Shown: positions 46,141-54,486, counted from the stretch's first letter. The stretch: DNA of 64,000 bases from Neisseria animalis (GCF_900636515.1 NZ_LR134287.1:2176946-2240945), one strand, 5' to 3'. The notes: generated from the sequence alone by a model not told the origin. Program-made: numbers and translations.

Positions 46141-46776
46141 TTAGCAGTAGTTTGCATTAACTGATTGACTTGTCGGCGATAATTGTTGTTGCTCGCTATC
46201 TATTACGCCAGATAAATCTTTGATTGCGGCTTCCAGCTCGTCCAACTCCGCCCGCAAATCGGCGGCGCGTTCGGTCAGGTCGGCGATTTTTTCGCGGCGT
46301 TCGGCTACGCTCGGCAGGTCTTCATTGCCCCATTCGTGGCCGCTTTGGTCGATGACTTCCATAATGCGGGCGTGTACCGTTTCGGGCATCAGCCAGCAAA
46401 GGGCGCGGCGCATATTGCGGGTGTCTTCGGTGTTGTTTAAAACGTCTGCGCTTGTGTTATTGAAAATCCAGCGCGGATATTTCCCGCCTATGCAAAAATC
46501 CAAACTTTTCATGCCGATGGCATTGACGGCGGTATCTCTTGAAGAATGCGGGTTAAACATGGCTTTGCTCATGTTTTTTGTGTACTCCGCCGCTTCATTC
46601 CTGATGTTTTGCATTAAAAGCGCGGAAAAATCGGCTTTGGACACAGGCATATCTTGCAGGCGGCGGATTTCGGCGTTTACCTGCGTCAATTCCGCCTGCT
46701 TTTCGGCGTGCTGCTGCTTGATTTTGGCGGCTTGGCCTTTGATGTCGGTCAAGATGTTTTTTACTGCGGTTGTCAT
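46141..46776 (-). CDS. Coiled-coil protein of the island, unknown
   Basis: The 211-residue protein has two predicted coiled coils (about 12-45, IKGQAAKIKQQHAEKQAELTQ; about 160-198, KIADLTERAADLRAELDELE). They surround a central segment with MKSLDFCIGGKYPRWIFNNT. AAAGGA precedes the ATG at 46776. It starts 16 bases after the protease-like gene. I do not recognise a family; the coiled coils suggest a structural or scaffolding partner. Confidence 0.7.
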   Translation of the reverse strand: MTTAVKNILTDIKGQAAKIKQQHAEKQAELTQVNAEIRRLQDMPVSKADFSALLMQNIRNEAAEYTKNMSKAMFNPHSSRDTAVNAIGMKSLDFCIGGKYPRWIFNNTSADVLNNTEDTRNMRRALCWLMPETVHARIMEVIDQSGHEWGNEDLPSVAERREKIADLTERAADLRAELDELEAAIKDLSGVIDSEQQQLSPTSQSVNANYC

Positions 46777-46792
46777 GGTGTGTCCTTTCGGG

Positions 46793-47500
46793 TCAATAGT
46801 GGGTTTGATGGATGCAGGCTCTTACGGCATTTTCATAGCTGCCGCCATATTGCCGCTGATAGGCTTGTGCCAAACGGTGCAGCTTGTGGGCTTCGCCCTC
46901 CTGTGGGCTTCCGCTCTCTGAAAAGTCGGAAATGCCCGCTACAAGGCTGCCGCCGCCAAGCACCATATGCGCGGCCTGCTCATAACTCACGCCATGCAGG
47001 GCGGCATAGGCGGTTACACGCTCGTGGTCGTTTTGCGGCTCGCTGAAGTCGATAAATTCCCGCGTGAATATCAGGTAGTCCGCTTCGGCGTTTTCGCTGA
47101 AATTGAGTGCTTCCATATTTTTCAGCGATGGATTGTTCAAAAATGCAACGTGGTCTAATACAAAGTTTTTCATCTTGGTAAAGCCCGCCGATACTGCCCG
47201 CAATGCCCCCGATTTGACTTTGCCAAACAGCTCGGGGGTAACGTATGCGTGTGCAAAGATTTTGCCGTTCGCATATTCCAGCCTTTCCACAAAGCCAAGC
47301 GGTTTAAAACTTCTACGCGCATTCGGCGGCGGGTGGCCGATATACAGCGGCGCGGTATCGCCCGCTCCCTTCCCCTTGCGTTGGTTGTATTCTTCAACGG
47401 TTTTCTGCAACAGGCTTTCGGGGTAAACGGCTGTGCGCCCGTTATTGTCTCTGTGCGTTCCACTCTCAAAAATCTGAAAGCGTTTAAGTGTCAGGCTCAT
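46793..47500 (-). CDS. Mu I-like phage protease/scaffold protein
   Basis: The 235-residue protein resembles Mu-type prohead proteases: FQIFESGTHRDNNGR, APLYIGHP (candidate catalytic His), RLEYANGKIFAHAYVTPELF, LRAVSAGF (candidate Ser) and VAFLNNPSLKNMEAL. The C-terminal third is helical, as in the scaffold part. ATG at 47500 overlaps the mor stop by 4 bases and has AAGGAG. A capsid-maturation protease without capsid genes is unusual and suggests interaction with a helper phage. Family call from motif layout. Confidence 0.6.
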   Translation of the reverse strand: MSLTLKRFQIFESGTHRDNNGRTAVYPESLLQKTVEEYNQRKGKGAGDTAPLYIGHPPPNARRSFKPLGFVERLEYANGKIFAHAYVTPELFGKVKSGALRAVSAGFTKMKNFVLDHVAFLNNPSLKNMEALNFSENAEADYLIFTREFIDFSEPQNDHERVTAYAALHGVSYEQAAHMVLGGGSLVAGISDFSESGSPQEGEAHKLHRLAQAYQRQYGGSYENAVRACIHQTHY

Positions 47501-47811
47501 GCTTTTTTCTCCTTGATGATTTTGTAAATGCTCTGTACGGAAAGGCCGTATTTGCGGGCAAGCTCTCCAGTAGAAAAATTGCCGCTTTCCCAATCGCTCA
47601 AAATGGCAAGCCGCCGCTCTTCGGCGTTTAATTTGGCCTGATTTTTAAAATAAACCAACTGCCCGCCAAACTCTGCCGCTACGCCGTCCGATACGGCTAC
47701 GCTTGCGGCGGCGATTACGTTTGGTTTAATGTCGAAACGCTGTAAAACCGCCGTGCATTTTTCGGCAATGCAGCTTAAAACTTCTTCGCTTCCGATGGTG
47801 GATTTAGCCAT
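47497..47811 (-). CDS. Mor-family transcription activator
   Basis: The 104-residue protein has the Mor/C domain of Mu-like phages: GGQLVYFKNQ in the dimerisation part and an HTH in STGELARKYGLSVQSIYKIIKEKKA (about 80-104). In Mu, Mor activates the middle promoter that makes C, the late activator. It begins 1 base after gam and overlaps the protease-like gene. No Mu-like late genes are in the window, so its target is either in the island or in a helper. Confidence 0.8.
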   Translation of the reverse strand: MAKSTIGSEEVLSCIAEKCTAVLQRFDIKPNVIAAASVAVSDGVAAEFGGQLVYFKNQAKLNAEERRLAILSDWESGNFSTGELARKYGLSVQSIYKIIKEKKA

Positions 47812-47812
47812 G

Positions 47813-48283
47813 TCAAACCCCTGTTTCAATGTTGATGGTTTCGCCAGCCGGGATAATCTCCAAGCCGTCAATCGGTTTTGCTTGCAGCGTGTCGATTTCT
47901 TGCAGAATGGCGGCTTTGTTGATTTCTTCGCGGCTGTAAATCCAGCGGCTCAAGCGGCGGCGTTTGATGGCTTTGATGATTTCTTCGGGATTGCCCGTTA
48001 CTTTCACGCTGGGGCGGCCTTTGCGCCATTTGATACAGGCTGCGCCGATTTTGGCGGTCTGGCCTTTGCCGCCCGTCAATTCGGCCTTGTGGGCTTCGGC
48101 GTAAACCTTGATACGGGTTTCCAGCTCTTCCAACGCGGCGGTATCGGCGGCGGTTTCTGCCTGATATTTCTCTTTCAGCGCGGCGGTTTTATCTGCCAGT
48201 TTGGTAGCGGCCTTGTCCAGTTTGCGGCTCAATGCGCCGTATTCTTTCACGGCGGCGGCAATGTCAAATCCGATGGCGGTCAT
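47813..48283 (-). CDS. Mu Gam-type host-nuclease inhibitor
   Basis: This 156-residue protein has a long N-terminal coiled coil (about 8-58) followed by GKGQTAKIGAACIKWRKGRPSVKV and the helical tail, the layout of the Mu Gam family. Gam binds double-stranded DNA ends and blocks RecBCD and other exonucleases. It would protect linear or replicating island DNA. Its start overlaps the AlpA-like stop by 4 bases. Confidence 0.85.
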   Translation of the reverse strand: MTAIGFDIAAAVKEYGALSRKLDKAATKLADKTAALKEKYQAETAADTAALEELETRIKVYAEAHKAELTGGKGQTAKIGAACIKWRKGRPSVKVTGNPEEIIKAIKRRRLSRWIYSREEINKAAILQEIDTLQAKPIDGLEIIPAGETINIETGV

Positions 48284-48495
48284 GCTGTTTCCTTTCTGTT
48301 TGCTGCCAGTTTTTCAATGTAGGCGTTGATTTCACTCTCCAGCCAGCCCGTTACATTCGGGGAAACCTTGAACGGGCGGGGAAATTCGGGGTCGTATCGG
48401 CGGTTTTTCGGGTTGGTTTTGTACCAAACGGCGGCGGTGGAAATGCTCAACCGTTTGGCTACTTCGCTTACCCGCAAAACCTCGTTTCTTTCCAT
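48280..48495 (-). CDS. AlpA-like excisionase/regulator
   Basis: The 71-residue winged-helix protein has RVSEVAKRLSISTAAVWYKTNP followed by FPRPFKVSPNVTGWLESEINAYIEKLA, the standard AlpA/MerR-like fold of island regulators. AlpA-type proteins activate integrase-driven excision and early genes in P4-like and PICI satellites. It is the first gene of the overlapping block alpA-gam-mor-protease. A 17-bp palindrome lies about 140 bases upstream. Confidence 0.85.
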   Translation of the reverse strand: MERNEVLRVSEVAKRLSISTAAVWYKTNPKNRRYDPEFPRPFKVSPNVTGWLESEINAYIEKLAANRKETA

Positions 48496-48625
48496 TTTGG
48501 TTGTCTCCGTTTCTTTGTGTTATGCAGGGCTAGAGATTAACGGGCGGGGTTTAAAACAGGCTTTTAAAGCCGTTTAAAAAAATGATTTGAACAAACGGGC
48601 GTTTTTTTGATGAATTTCCCCAATA

Positions 48626-48642
48626 TTGCAACGGCGTTGCAA
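48626..48642. promoter_or_regulatory. Palindromic operator candidate upstream of the AlpA-like gene
   Basis: TTGCAACG-G-CGTTGCAA is a perfect 8+1+8 palindrome in the 204-base gap between the integrase and AlpA-like genes. No island repressor gene is evident, so the factor could be the AlpA-like protein, Mor or a helper protein. Confidence 0.5.
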
Positions 48643-48661
48643 AAATAACGGGCGCAAAAAA

Positions 48662-48690
48662 ACCGACAAAGCGCGTTTGCTTTGTCGGTG
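48662..48690 (-). terminator. Integrase terminator
   Basis: ACCGACAAAGC and GCTTTGTCGGT pair perfectly with a 6-base loop. On the minus strand the stem is followed by seven T residues, just after the integrase stop. Confidence 0.85.
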
Positions 48691-48699
48691 GTTTGGTTT

Positions 48700-49917
48700 T
48701 CAGACGGCCTGACCCGCCCGCTCAATCTCCGCTATTGCGGTCTGATAGCGTTCTTTCAAAAATGCGGAATACCATTTCATCATTTCGCGCCGCTGTGGCA
48801 GGTATTCGGTGCGGTGGTATGCCGCCCTGACTTTGTTACGCTCAACGTGAGCAAGCTGCCGTTCGATAACGTCAGGGTCGAAGTCGTTTTCATTGAGTAC
48901 ATCTGTTGCTAGGCTTCGGAAACCGTGGGGAGTGGCAATATCCCGATAGCCAAGCCGCGCCATTGCATAGCTTAGGGCGTTTTCGCTCATGGGGCGGGTT
49001 TCGTCATTGCGCCCTGTAAACAAATAGCGGCAATGCCCTGTAAGCGGCTTCAGTTCTGCCAGTATCTCTAAAGCCCAATCGGTCAACGGCACAATATGCG
49101 GGGCTTTCATTTTCATTTTTTCGGCAGGTATGCGCCATTCACGCGCTTCAAAGTCAAAATCAGCCCATTCGGCGCGGCGCAATTCTCCCGCTCTGACAAA
49201 CGTCAACATGATAAACAGCATGGCAAGACGGGTTACAGGGCGTATGCCGCCGTCTGAAAGCAGGCGGCGGTAAAACTCTGTGATTTCCCCCTGTGGTAAG
49301 GCGGGCATATGCTTCACGGGCGGGGTTTTGATTTGTCCGACAAGCGGCAAGGCGGGGTTATTGGTCGTCCGCTCCGTCAAAACGGCATAATTGAAAACGG
49401 CCTTTGTTTTTTGCAGCACAATACGGGCGGTTTCAAAATTGCCCGCGCCTGTAATGCTTTCAATCATGGCTTTTATTTGCCCTACCCTGATTTCCGTTAT
49501 CGGCTCTTTGCCGATGGCAGGCAAAATCAGCCGCTCGAATAACGCCCATATCCGCGCCGCATTGGTGGGCTGCCAGCTTGCCCGCTGGTGTTGATACCAT
49601 TCAGCGGCAAGGTGGGAAAAGGTATTCTGTAACGCCGCTTGCCGCTCACGCTTGGCGGTTTGTTTGGCGGCGGCGGGGTCGATGCCTGCTGCCAGATTGC
49701 GGCGGGCGTTTTCTGCTGCTTCGCGGGCTTCTACCAACGACACGGCGGGGTATTTGCCGATTGATAGCAGCTTCTCTTTGCCGTCTATGCGGTATTTCAG
49801 CCGCCATAACTTGCCGCCAGCAGGGGTAACGGCTAAATGCAGGCCGCCGCCGTCTGCCAGCTTATAGGGCTTGTCGGCTGGCTTGGCGTTCTTTATTTGT
49901 CGGTCGTTTAATGGCAT
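48700..49917 (-). CDS. P4-type tyrosine integrase
   Basis: The protein is 405 residues from the chosen ATG at 49917, which begins MPLNDRQIKNAKPADKPYKLADGGGLHL, the DUF4102 arm-binding domain. A core-binding domain is followed by the catalytic domain with FVRAGELRRAEW (Arg), HGFRSLATDVLNE (His-x-x-Arg) and AAYHRTEYLPQRREMM (nucleophile Tyr). It lies beside the tRNA gene it probably uses as target. No strong ribosome site precedes the ATG; ATACCCCC repeats overlap its leader, so integrase may repress itself. Confidence 0.93.
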   Translation of the reverse strand: MPLNDRQIKNAKPADKPYKLADGGGLHLAVTPAGGKLWRLKYRIDGKEKLLSIGKYPAVSLVEAREAAENARRNLAAGIDPAAAKQTAKRERQAALQNTFSHLAAEWYQHQRASWQPTNAARIWALFERLILPAIGKEPITEIRVGQIKAMIESITGAGNFETARIVLQKTKAVFNYAVLTERTTNNPALPLVGQIKTPPVKHMPALPQGEITEFYRRLLSDGGIRPVTRLAMLFIMLTFVRAGELRRAEWADFDFEAREWRIPAEKMKMKAPHIVPLTDWALEILAELKPLTGHCRYLFTGRNDETRPMSENALSYAMARLGYRDIATPHGFRSLATDVLNENDFDPDVIERQLAHVERNKVRAAYHRTEYLPQRREMMKWYSAFLKERYQTAIAEIERAGQAV

Positions 49918-49919
49918 TT

Positions 49920-49968
49920 GGGGGTATTTTTTCGGGGGTATTTGGTCGATACCCCCGATAATACCCCC
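49920..49968. repeat. Four ATACCCCC octamers at the integrase end
   Basis: GGGGGTAT occurs at 49920 and 49934, and ATACCCCC at 49949 and 49961, forming an inverted array just upstream of the integrase. Together with the pair at 41689-41708 this makes six copies confined to the two ends of the island. Confidence 0.65.
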
Positions 49969-50099
49969 TAAAAATGGTTGCTTCAATACAACGGCATTAG
50001 ACGGCGTTAGACGATACGGGCGGGAAATGAAAAAGGGGAAATGGTCGGAAAGCCTTACTGGCTGGGCGTTTGGTTTATGGCGTTAGACGGTATCAGACG

Positions 50100-50134
50100 A
50101 AAAAAAGGCCGCTATTTTTAGCGGCCTTTTCGTT
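50100..50134 (-). terminator. Terminator after the initiator tRNA
   Basis: AAAAGGCCGCTA and TAGCGGCCTTTT pair around a TTTT loop just beyond the tRNA 3' end. It lies on the island side of the attachment core, so the island seems to supply a new terminator. Confidence 0.85.
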
Positions 50135-50137
50135 GTG

Positions 50138-50214
<77 letters not shown>

Positions 50215-50226
50215 TCAGAGAATGTA

Positions 50227-50255
50227 ACTATACGGCTTTTAAAATCCGATGTCAA
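50227..50255 (-). promoter_or_regulatory. Promoter of the initiator tRNA
   Basis: On the minus strand TTGACA, a 17-base spacer and TATAGT lie just upstream of the tRNA, a near-perfect sigma-70 promoter with its start about 5-8 bases before the mature 5' end. Confidence 0.85.
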
Positions 50256-50307
50256 GCGTTTTTATAAAAAATCTGTTCCGTCTTGGCAAGCCGCGATAAA
50301 AACGCGC

Positions 50308-50337
50308 AAAAAAAAGCCTGCTGCGGGCAGGCTTTTT
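50308..50337. terminator. Terminator of dnaJ
   Basis: AAAAAAGCCTGC and GCAGGCTTTTT form a GC-rich stem with a short loop and A/T tails, 20 bases after the dnaJ stop (minus strand). Confidence 0.9.
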
Positions 50338-50357
50338 GGAAAAATGCGGCAAACCGC

Positions 50358-51497
50358 TTAATCAAACAAGTCTTTCAGTTTGTCCAAAAACGACTGTTTG
50401 CGCGGGGTTTGGCTGCGGTCGAGGCCGGTGGAGATTTTTTCAAATTCTTCCAGCAGCTCTTTTTGGCGGTCGGTCAGATTGACCGGCGTTTCCACCACGA
50501 CATGACAGTATAAGTCGCCTACCGCGCTGGAGCGTAAGGATTTGATGCCTTTGCCTTTTACGCGCATACGGCGGCCGTTTTGGGTTTCTTTCGGGATATT
50601 CAGTTTGACTTTTCCGTCCAAAGTCGGCACTTCCACATCGCCGCCCAAAGCTGCCACGGCGAAGCTGATGGGCAGTTCGCAATGCAGATCCAAACCGTCG
50701 CGCTCGAAAATTTTATGGTCTTTTACGCGCACGTTGACATACAAATCGCCTGCCGGTGCGCCGTGCTGGCCCGGCTCGCCTTCGCCGCTCAAGCGGATAC
50801 GTTGGCCGTCGTCGATGCCTGCCGGAATGTTTACTTCAACGGTTTTGCTGGTTTTGGTGCGGCCTTCGCCACGACATTTCACGCAAGGCTCTTTGATTTC
50901 TTTGCCGGAGCCGTGACAGCTCGGACAAGTCTGCTGCATTTGGAAAATCGCTTGGCGGATGTGTACCGTACCCGAACCGTGGCAGGTGGAACAAGTGGTT
51001 GGAGATGTACCGGGTTTTGCGCCGCTGCCGTGGCAGACATCGCATTCTTCGTAAGTCGGAATTGTAATGCGCTTTTTGATGCCTTTGGCTGCTTCTTCCA
51101 AGGTAACCTCTACGCCGACCTGCAAGTCTGCGCCCTGATAGTTCGGCTGTCTGCCACCGCCCGCCGCACCGCCGAACATCTGGCTGAAAATGTCGCCGAA
51201 ATCGAAGCCTTGTGCGCCGCCGAAGCCGCCGCCGAAACCTCCGAAGCCGCCCGCACCGCCACCCATGCCCTGCTCGAAAGCGGCATGGCCGAACTGGTCG
51301 TAAGCGGCACGTTTTTCTTTGTCGGAAAGGGTGTCGTAGGCTTTTTGTACTTCTTTAAACTTCTCTTCCGCTTCCTTGTTGTCGGGATTGCGGTCGGGGT
51401 GGTATTTCATCGCCAGTTTGCGGTAGGCTTTTTTGATTTCATCATCGCTCGCGCTTTTCGCCACGCCCAGCGTTTCGTAAAAGTCTTTGTTGCTCAT
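50358..51497 (-). CDS. dnaJ: Chaperone DnaJ
   Basis: This 379-residue co-chaperone of DnaK has a J domain (about 1-70) with [17 protein letters not shown], a Gly/Phe-rich linker (about 78-125), a cysteine-rich zinc domain with four CxxCxGxG-type repeats ([32 protein letters not shown]) and C-terminal substrate-binding domains. ATG at 51497 is the true start. The frame is open upstream into MITE copy 7, which lies only 84 bases before the ATG. No heat-shock promoter is obvious in that gap. Confidence 0.97.
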   Translation of the reverse strand: MSNKDFYETLGVAKSASDDEIKKAYRKLAMKYHPDRNPDNKEAEEKFKEVQKAYDTLSDKEKRAAYDQFGHAAFEQGMGGGAGGFGGFGGGFGGAQGFDFGDIFSQMFGGAAGGGRQPNYQGADLQVGVEVTLEEAAKGIKKRITIPTYEECDVCHGSGAKPGTSPTTCSTCHGSGTVHIRQAIFQMQQTCPSCHGSGKEIKEPCVKCRGEGRTKTSKTVEVNIPAGIDDGQRIRLSGEGEPGQHGAPAGDLYVNVRVKDHKIFERDGLDLHCELPISFAVAALGGDVEVPTLDGKVKLNIPKETQNGRRMRVKGKGIKSLRSSAVGDLYCHVVVETPVNLTDRQKELLEEFEKISTGLDRSQTPRKQSFLDKLKDLFD

Positions 51498-51580
51498 GGT
51501 TTGTATTGTGATGTTCAGTGAAATGGAAATTGTTGGGGAAATATGGGCATAAACGGCAAAACTCAAGTGGTTGGCAACAG

Positions 51581-51687
51581 CATAGTCGAATAAAATAAGA
51601 ATGAGACAAGGCAGCGAAGCCGCAGACAGTACACATAGTACGGCAAGGCAAAGCAACGCAGTATCATTCTTATTTTAAATGACTATA
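51581..51687 (+). repeat. Correia-like 107-bp MITE, copy 7
   Basis: Same orientation as copy 1. It starts CATAGTCG, so the first T is lost, and has GCAGT for GCTGT. It lies 84 bases upstream of dnaJ, where it may influence that gene's transcription. Confidence 0.9.
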
Positions 51688-51786
51688 ACTTCACGCTTTA
51701 TGCCGTCTGCAAAAACAAGCCGGCATTTTGCAGACGGCATAAAAGCGCGCATAATGTAAATCTGCACTTCAAGCGACTACATTTCT

Positions 51787-51815
51787 TTGACAAACCTTAA
51801 CTCTTACCCTAATAT
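51787..51815 (+). promoter_or_regulatory. Promoter of gltS
   Basis: TTGACA (51787-51792), a 17-base spacer and TAATAT (51810-51815) form a strong sigma-70 promoter, leaving a leader of about 90 bases before gltS. Confidence 0.75.
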
Positions 51816-51912
51816 GCAGCCCGTTATCGGGCGGATATGCCGGTCGGATTGATAATTTTAGTCCGAAATCAGGCTTTTCTGCATTGTGTTACCCACTTTT
51901 AGAGAGAATACT

Positions 51913-53142
51913 ATGGAATGGGAATTTAACGGTTATTACACCTTGATTGCCGCCACGCTGGTATTGCTGTTGGGCAAATGGCTGGTCAGCAAAATCCGCT
52001 TTCTGCGCGATTTCAATATCCCCGAGCCTGTGGCAGGCGGTTTGATTGCGGCAGTTATCCTGTTCGCGCTGCATCAGATGTACGGCGTGAGCTTCAAATT
52101 CGAGAAGCCGCTGCAAGACGCGTTTATGCTGATTTTCTTTACTTCCATCGGTTTGAGTGCCGACTTCTCGCGCCTGCGTGCGGGCGGCTTCCCGCTGGTT
52201 TTGTTTACCGTTATCGTCAGCGCGTTCATTCTGATTCAAAATGCTGTCGGCGCAGGTTTGGCATCGGTACTGGGCTTGGATCCTCTGATTGGTTTGATGA
52301 CCGGCTCGATTACTCTGACGGGCGGCCACGGTACGGCCGGCGCATGGGGTCCGATTTTTGAGAAGGAACACGGTGTTGTCGGTGCAACCGGCTTGGGTAT
52401 GGCTGCGGCAACTTTCGGTCTGGTCTTCGGCGGCCTCATCGGCGGCCCGGTTGCCCGCCGTCTGATTAATCGTCAAAACCGCAAACCTGTGGCTCAAGCT
52501 GCGGCGGACAACGATGTTTCCGACAGCAGCACCAACGACGTTTTTGAAAAAGCCGGCCGTACCCGCCTGATTACAGCGGATTCCGCCATCGAAACGCTGG
52601 CGATGTTTGCCGCCAGTATCGCATTCGGTCAAATCATGGATATGGTGGATGCCGAATATTTCCCTTCTTACCTGAACCTGCCTAAATTCGTATGGTGTCT
52701 GTTCGGCGGTGTGATTCTGCGTAACATTTTGACTCTGGTGTTCAAAATGAATATGTTCGACCGCGCCATCGACGTATTCGGCAACGCTTCCCTGTCGCTC
52801 TTCTTGGCCATGGCGCTGCTGAACCTGAAACTGTGGGAGCTGGCAGGCTTGGCCGGTCCGGTAACCGTAATCCTGTTGGCGCAAGTTGTGGTGATGATGC
52901 TGTACGCGACTTTCGTTACCTACATCGCAATGGGTCGCGACTACGATGCGGCGGTATTGTCTGCCGGCCACTGCGGCTTCGGCTTGGGCGCAACGCCGAC
53001 TGCGGTTGCCAATATGCAATCCGTTACCAACACTTTCGGTTCTTCGCACAAAGCCTTCCTGATTGTACCGTTGGTAGGGGCGTTTTTCGTCGACATCATC
53101 AATGCACTGATTTTGTCGGGTTTCGTAAACTTCCTCAAATAA
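51913..53142 (+). CDS. gltS: Sodium/glutamate symporter GltS
   Basis: The 409-residue inner-membrane protein has about ten helices in two inverted halves. It carries family signatures GLIAAVILFALHQMYG, IFFTSIGLSADFSRLRAGG and GLMTGSITLTGGHGTAGAWGP, with the second-half counterpart GHCGFGLGATPTAVANMQ. It imports glutamate with Na+. ATG at 51913 with AGAGAG nearby is chosen over 51886. Confidence 0.95.
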   Translation: MEWEFNGYYTLIAATLVLLLGKWLVSKIRFLRDFNIPEPVAGGLIAAVILFALHQMYGVSFKFEKPLQDAFMLIFFTSIGLSADFSRLRAGGFPLVLFTVIVSAFILIQNAVGAGLASVLGLDPLIGLMTGSITLTGGHGTAGAWGPIFEKEHGVVGATGLGMAAATFGLVFGGLIGGPVARRLINRQNRKPVAQAAADNDVSDSSTNDVFEKAGRTRLITADSAIETLAMFAASIAFGQIMDMVDAEYFPSYLNLPKFVWCLFGGVILRNILTLVFKMNMFDRAIDVFGNASLSLFLAMALLNLKLWELAGLAGPVTVILLAQVVVMMLYATFVTYIAMGRDYDAAVLSAGHCGFGLGATPTAVANMQSVTNTFGSSHKAFLIVPLVGAFFVDIINALILSGFVNFLK

Positions 53143-53170
53143 CCGTACAGACAAGCTGAAAATACTTGCC

Positions 53171-53211
53171 AAAGCACCTGCAACGCCTTATCGTTACAGG
53201 TGCTTTTTTAT
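53171..53211 (+). terminator. Terminator of gltS
   Basis: AAAGCACCTG and CAGGTGCTTT form a stem with a 20-base loop that can itself pair (AACG, CGTT), followed by TTTTATTA. It is not built from uptake sequences. Confidence 0.8.
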
Positions 53212-53361
53212 TATCGTCATACCCGACACTCAAAATAAGCGCGATACGGGCATACTGCCTTATCCCGCTCTGATTTCCTGCCGGCTCAAGATTATGCCGT
53301 CTGCAAATCCGGCTGATAACCGTTTGAAACCGCATATCGCGGCAGTTTGAAGGAGAAACTT

Positions 53362-54393
53362 ATGCATCCGAAACTGCTTGCCGCCGCTCTGCTCCCACTT
53401 CTGCTGCTGGGTGCGTGCCGCGGCGAAAAGCCCGAACAAAACCAACCCGCACTGGCTTGCGACCACCCCAACGCCGTACAAAACGTGCGCGACCACATCA
53501 TCGGCACACTCACCCGTGAAGCCAAAGCCTTTGCCCGCAACGACAACCGTAAATTTGTCGATGCCGACAAAATCATTGCCGCCGCCACCCAGCTTACCGT
53601 CCGTCTGGATCAGGCAAAAGCCGTGCGAGACGGCAATAAGATGTTGTGCCAAGCCGGTTTGAGCGTACATATCCCCAGCGACATCGCCGCCGCCGCAGAA
53701 AGCGGCAGCCCGCTCATCTACGGACAAACCGCCATACGCGAGCTGGTAGAACAAAAAATCATGGGCAGCAATCTCGATTTTGACGGCTCAACTTTCCGCA
53801 CCGTTTTACGCTACACCCCGAAATCAGACGGCGGTATCGCCTTTCAAGACAATGCCATCGAGCAAACCGCGCAAACGCTGTCGGTTGCCCTGCTGCCTTA
53901 CGGGGTGAAAAGCATCGTCGTGATTGACGGTCAGGCAGTCAGCAAAGAAGAAGCAGTCAAACGCCTGTCGGCGGAGCAATTCCCCGAACCGCCTGCTGCC
54001 GATCCCGAAGATATTTTAGAGAACAATGCCGCCAGCCAAGCCGAGGGCGTACCGGCTGCAACGGAATTTGACGAGGAAACGGAAGTTCTCGTCCCCAACA
54101 GCGGCGACACCCCTGATATTCCGGCCGTAGCGCAAAGCGAATTGGACAACGCGCGTACTCAAAACCAACACGCCGAAGCCGACATTACCCGCATTTGGCA
54201 CAAAATGGAACGTGGCGTACAGCAAAATATGATTGACGAACAGCGCGCATGGTTACACAAGAAACAGCAAGACTGTCTGCGCGCTTCTGCCGTTGCCGAC
54301 AATCCTGCTCAGGCCGAATACCTGCAACTGCAATGCGATACGCGCATGACCCGCGAACGCATGCAATACCTGCGCGGTTACGTTATCGAATAA
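53362..54393 (+). CDS. Large lipoprotein with C-terminal LprI-like domain
   Basis: The 343-residue protein has a lipoprotein signal with LLGAC (Cys about 19). The C-terminal part, ITRIWHKMERGVQQNMIDEQRAWLHKKQQDC followed by AEYLQLQCDTRMTRERMQYL, matches the LprI/DUF1311 family. Some members of that family inhibit lysozyme. The first 240 residues (NVRDHIIGTLTREAKAFARND, SVALLPYGVKSIVVIDG) are unmatched; an acidic, proline-rich linker lies between the two parts. AAGGAG precedes the ATG at 53362. Confidence 0.8.
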   Translation: MHPKLLAAALLPLLLLGACRGEKPEQNQPALACDHPNAVQNVRDHIIGTLTREAKAFARNDNRKFVDADKIIAAATQLTVRLDQAKAVRDGNKMLCQAGLSVHIPSDIAAAAESGSPLIYGQTAIRELVEQKIMGSNLDFDGSTFRTVLRYTPKSDGGIAFQDNAIEQTAQTLSVALLPYGVKSIVVIDGQAVSKEEAVKRLSAEQFPEPPAADPEDILENNAASQAEGVPAATEFDEETEVLVPNSGDTPDIPAVAQSELDNARTQNQHAEADITRIWHKMERGVQQNMIDEQRAWLHKKQQDCLRASAVADNPAQAEYLQLQCDTRMTRERMQYLRGYVIE

Positions 54394-54486
54394 GCGCCGT
54401 TTTGCAGACGGCCTAATCAGACGGCAATGCACCGCCCGCACATTCCGGTGTTCCGGCAGCACATTGCCGTCTGCTTTTTTGATATG

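Larger units (their letters stand above)
51498..51912. other. Divergent region between dnaJ and gltS
   Basis: It contains MITE copy 7, an uptake-sequence hairpin of the ATGCCGTCTG type (about 51698-51744) and the gltS promoter. No gene is seen. Confidence 0.7.

Noticed and set aside
50358..51656. N-terminal extension of dnaJ into MITE copy 7
   Set aside because: The extra 53 residues are the MITE frame plus upstream sequence; DnaJ proteins start at MSNKDFYE, which has its own ATG at 51497.
51889..53172. 427-residue open frame antisense to gltS
   Set aside because: Shadow of gltS with no signal, motif or ribosome site.
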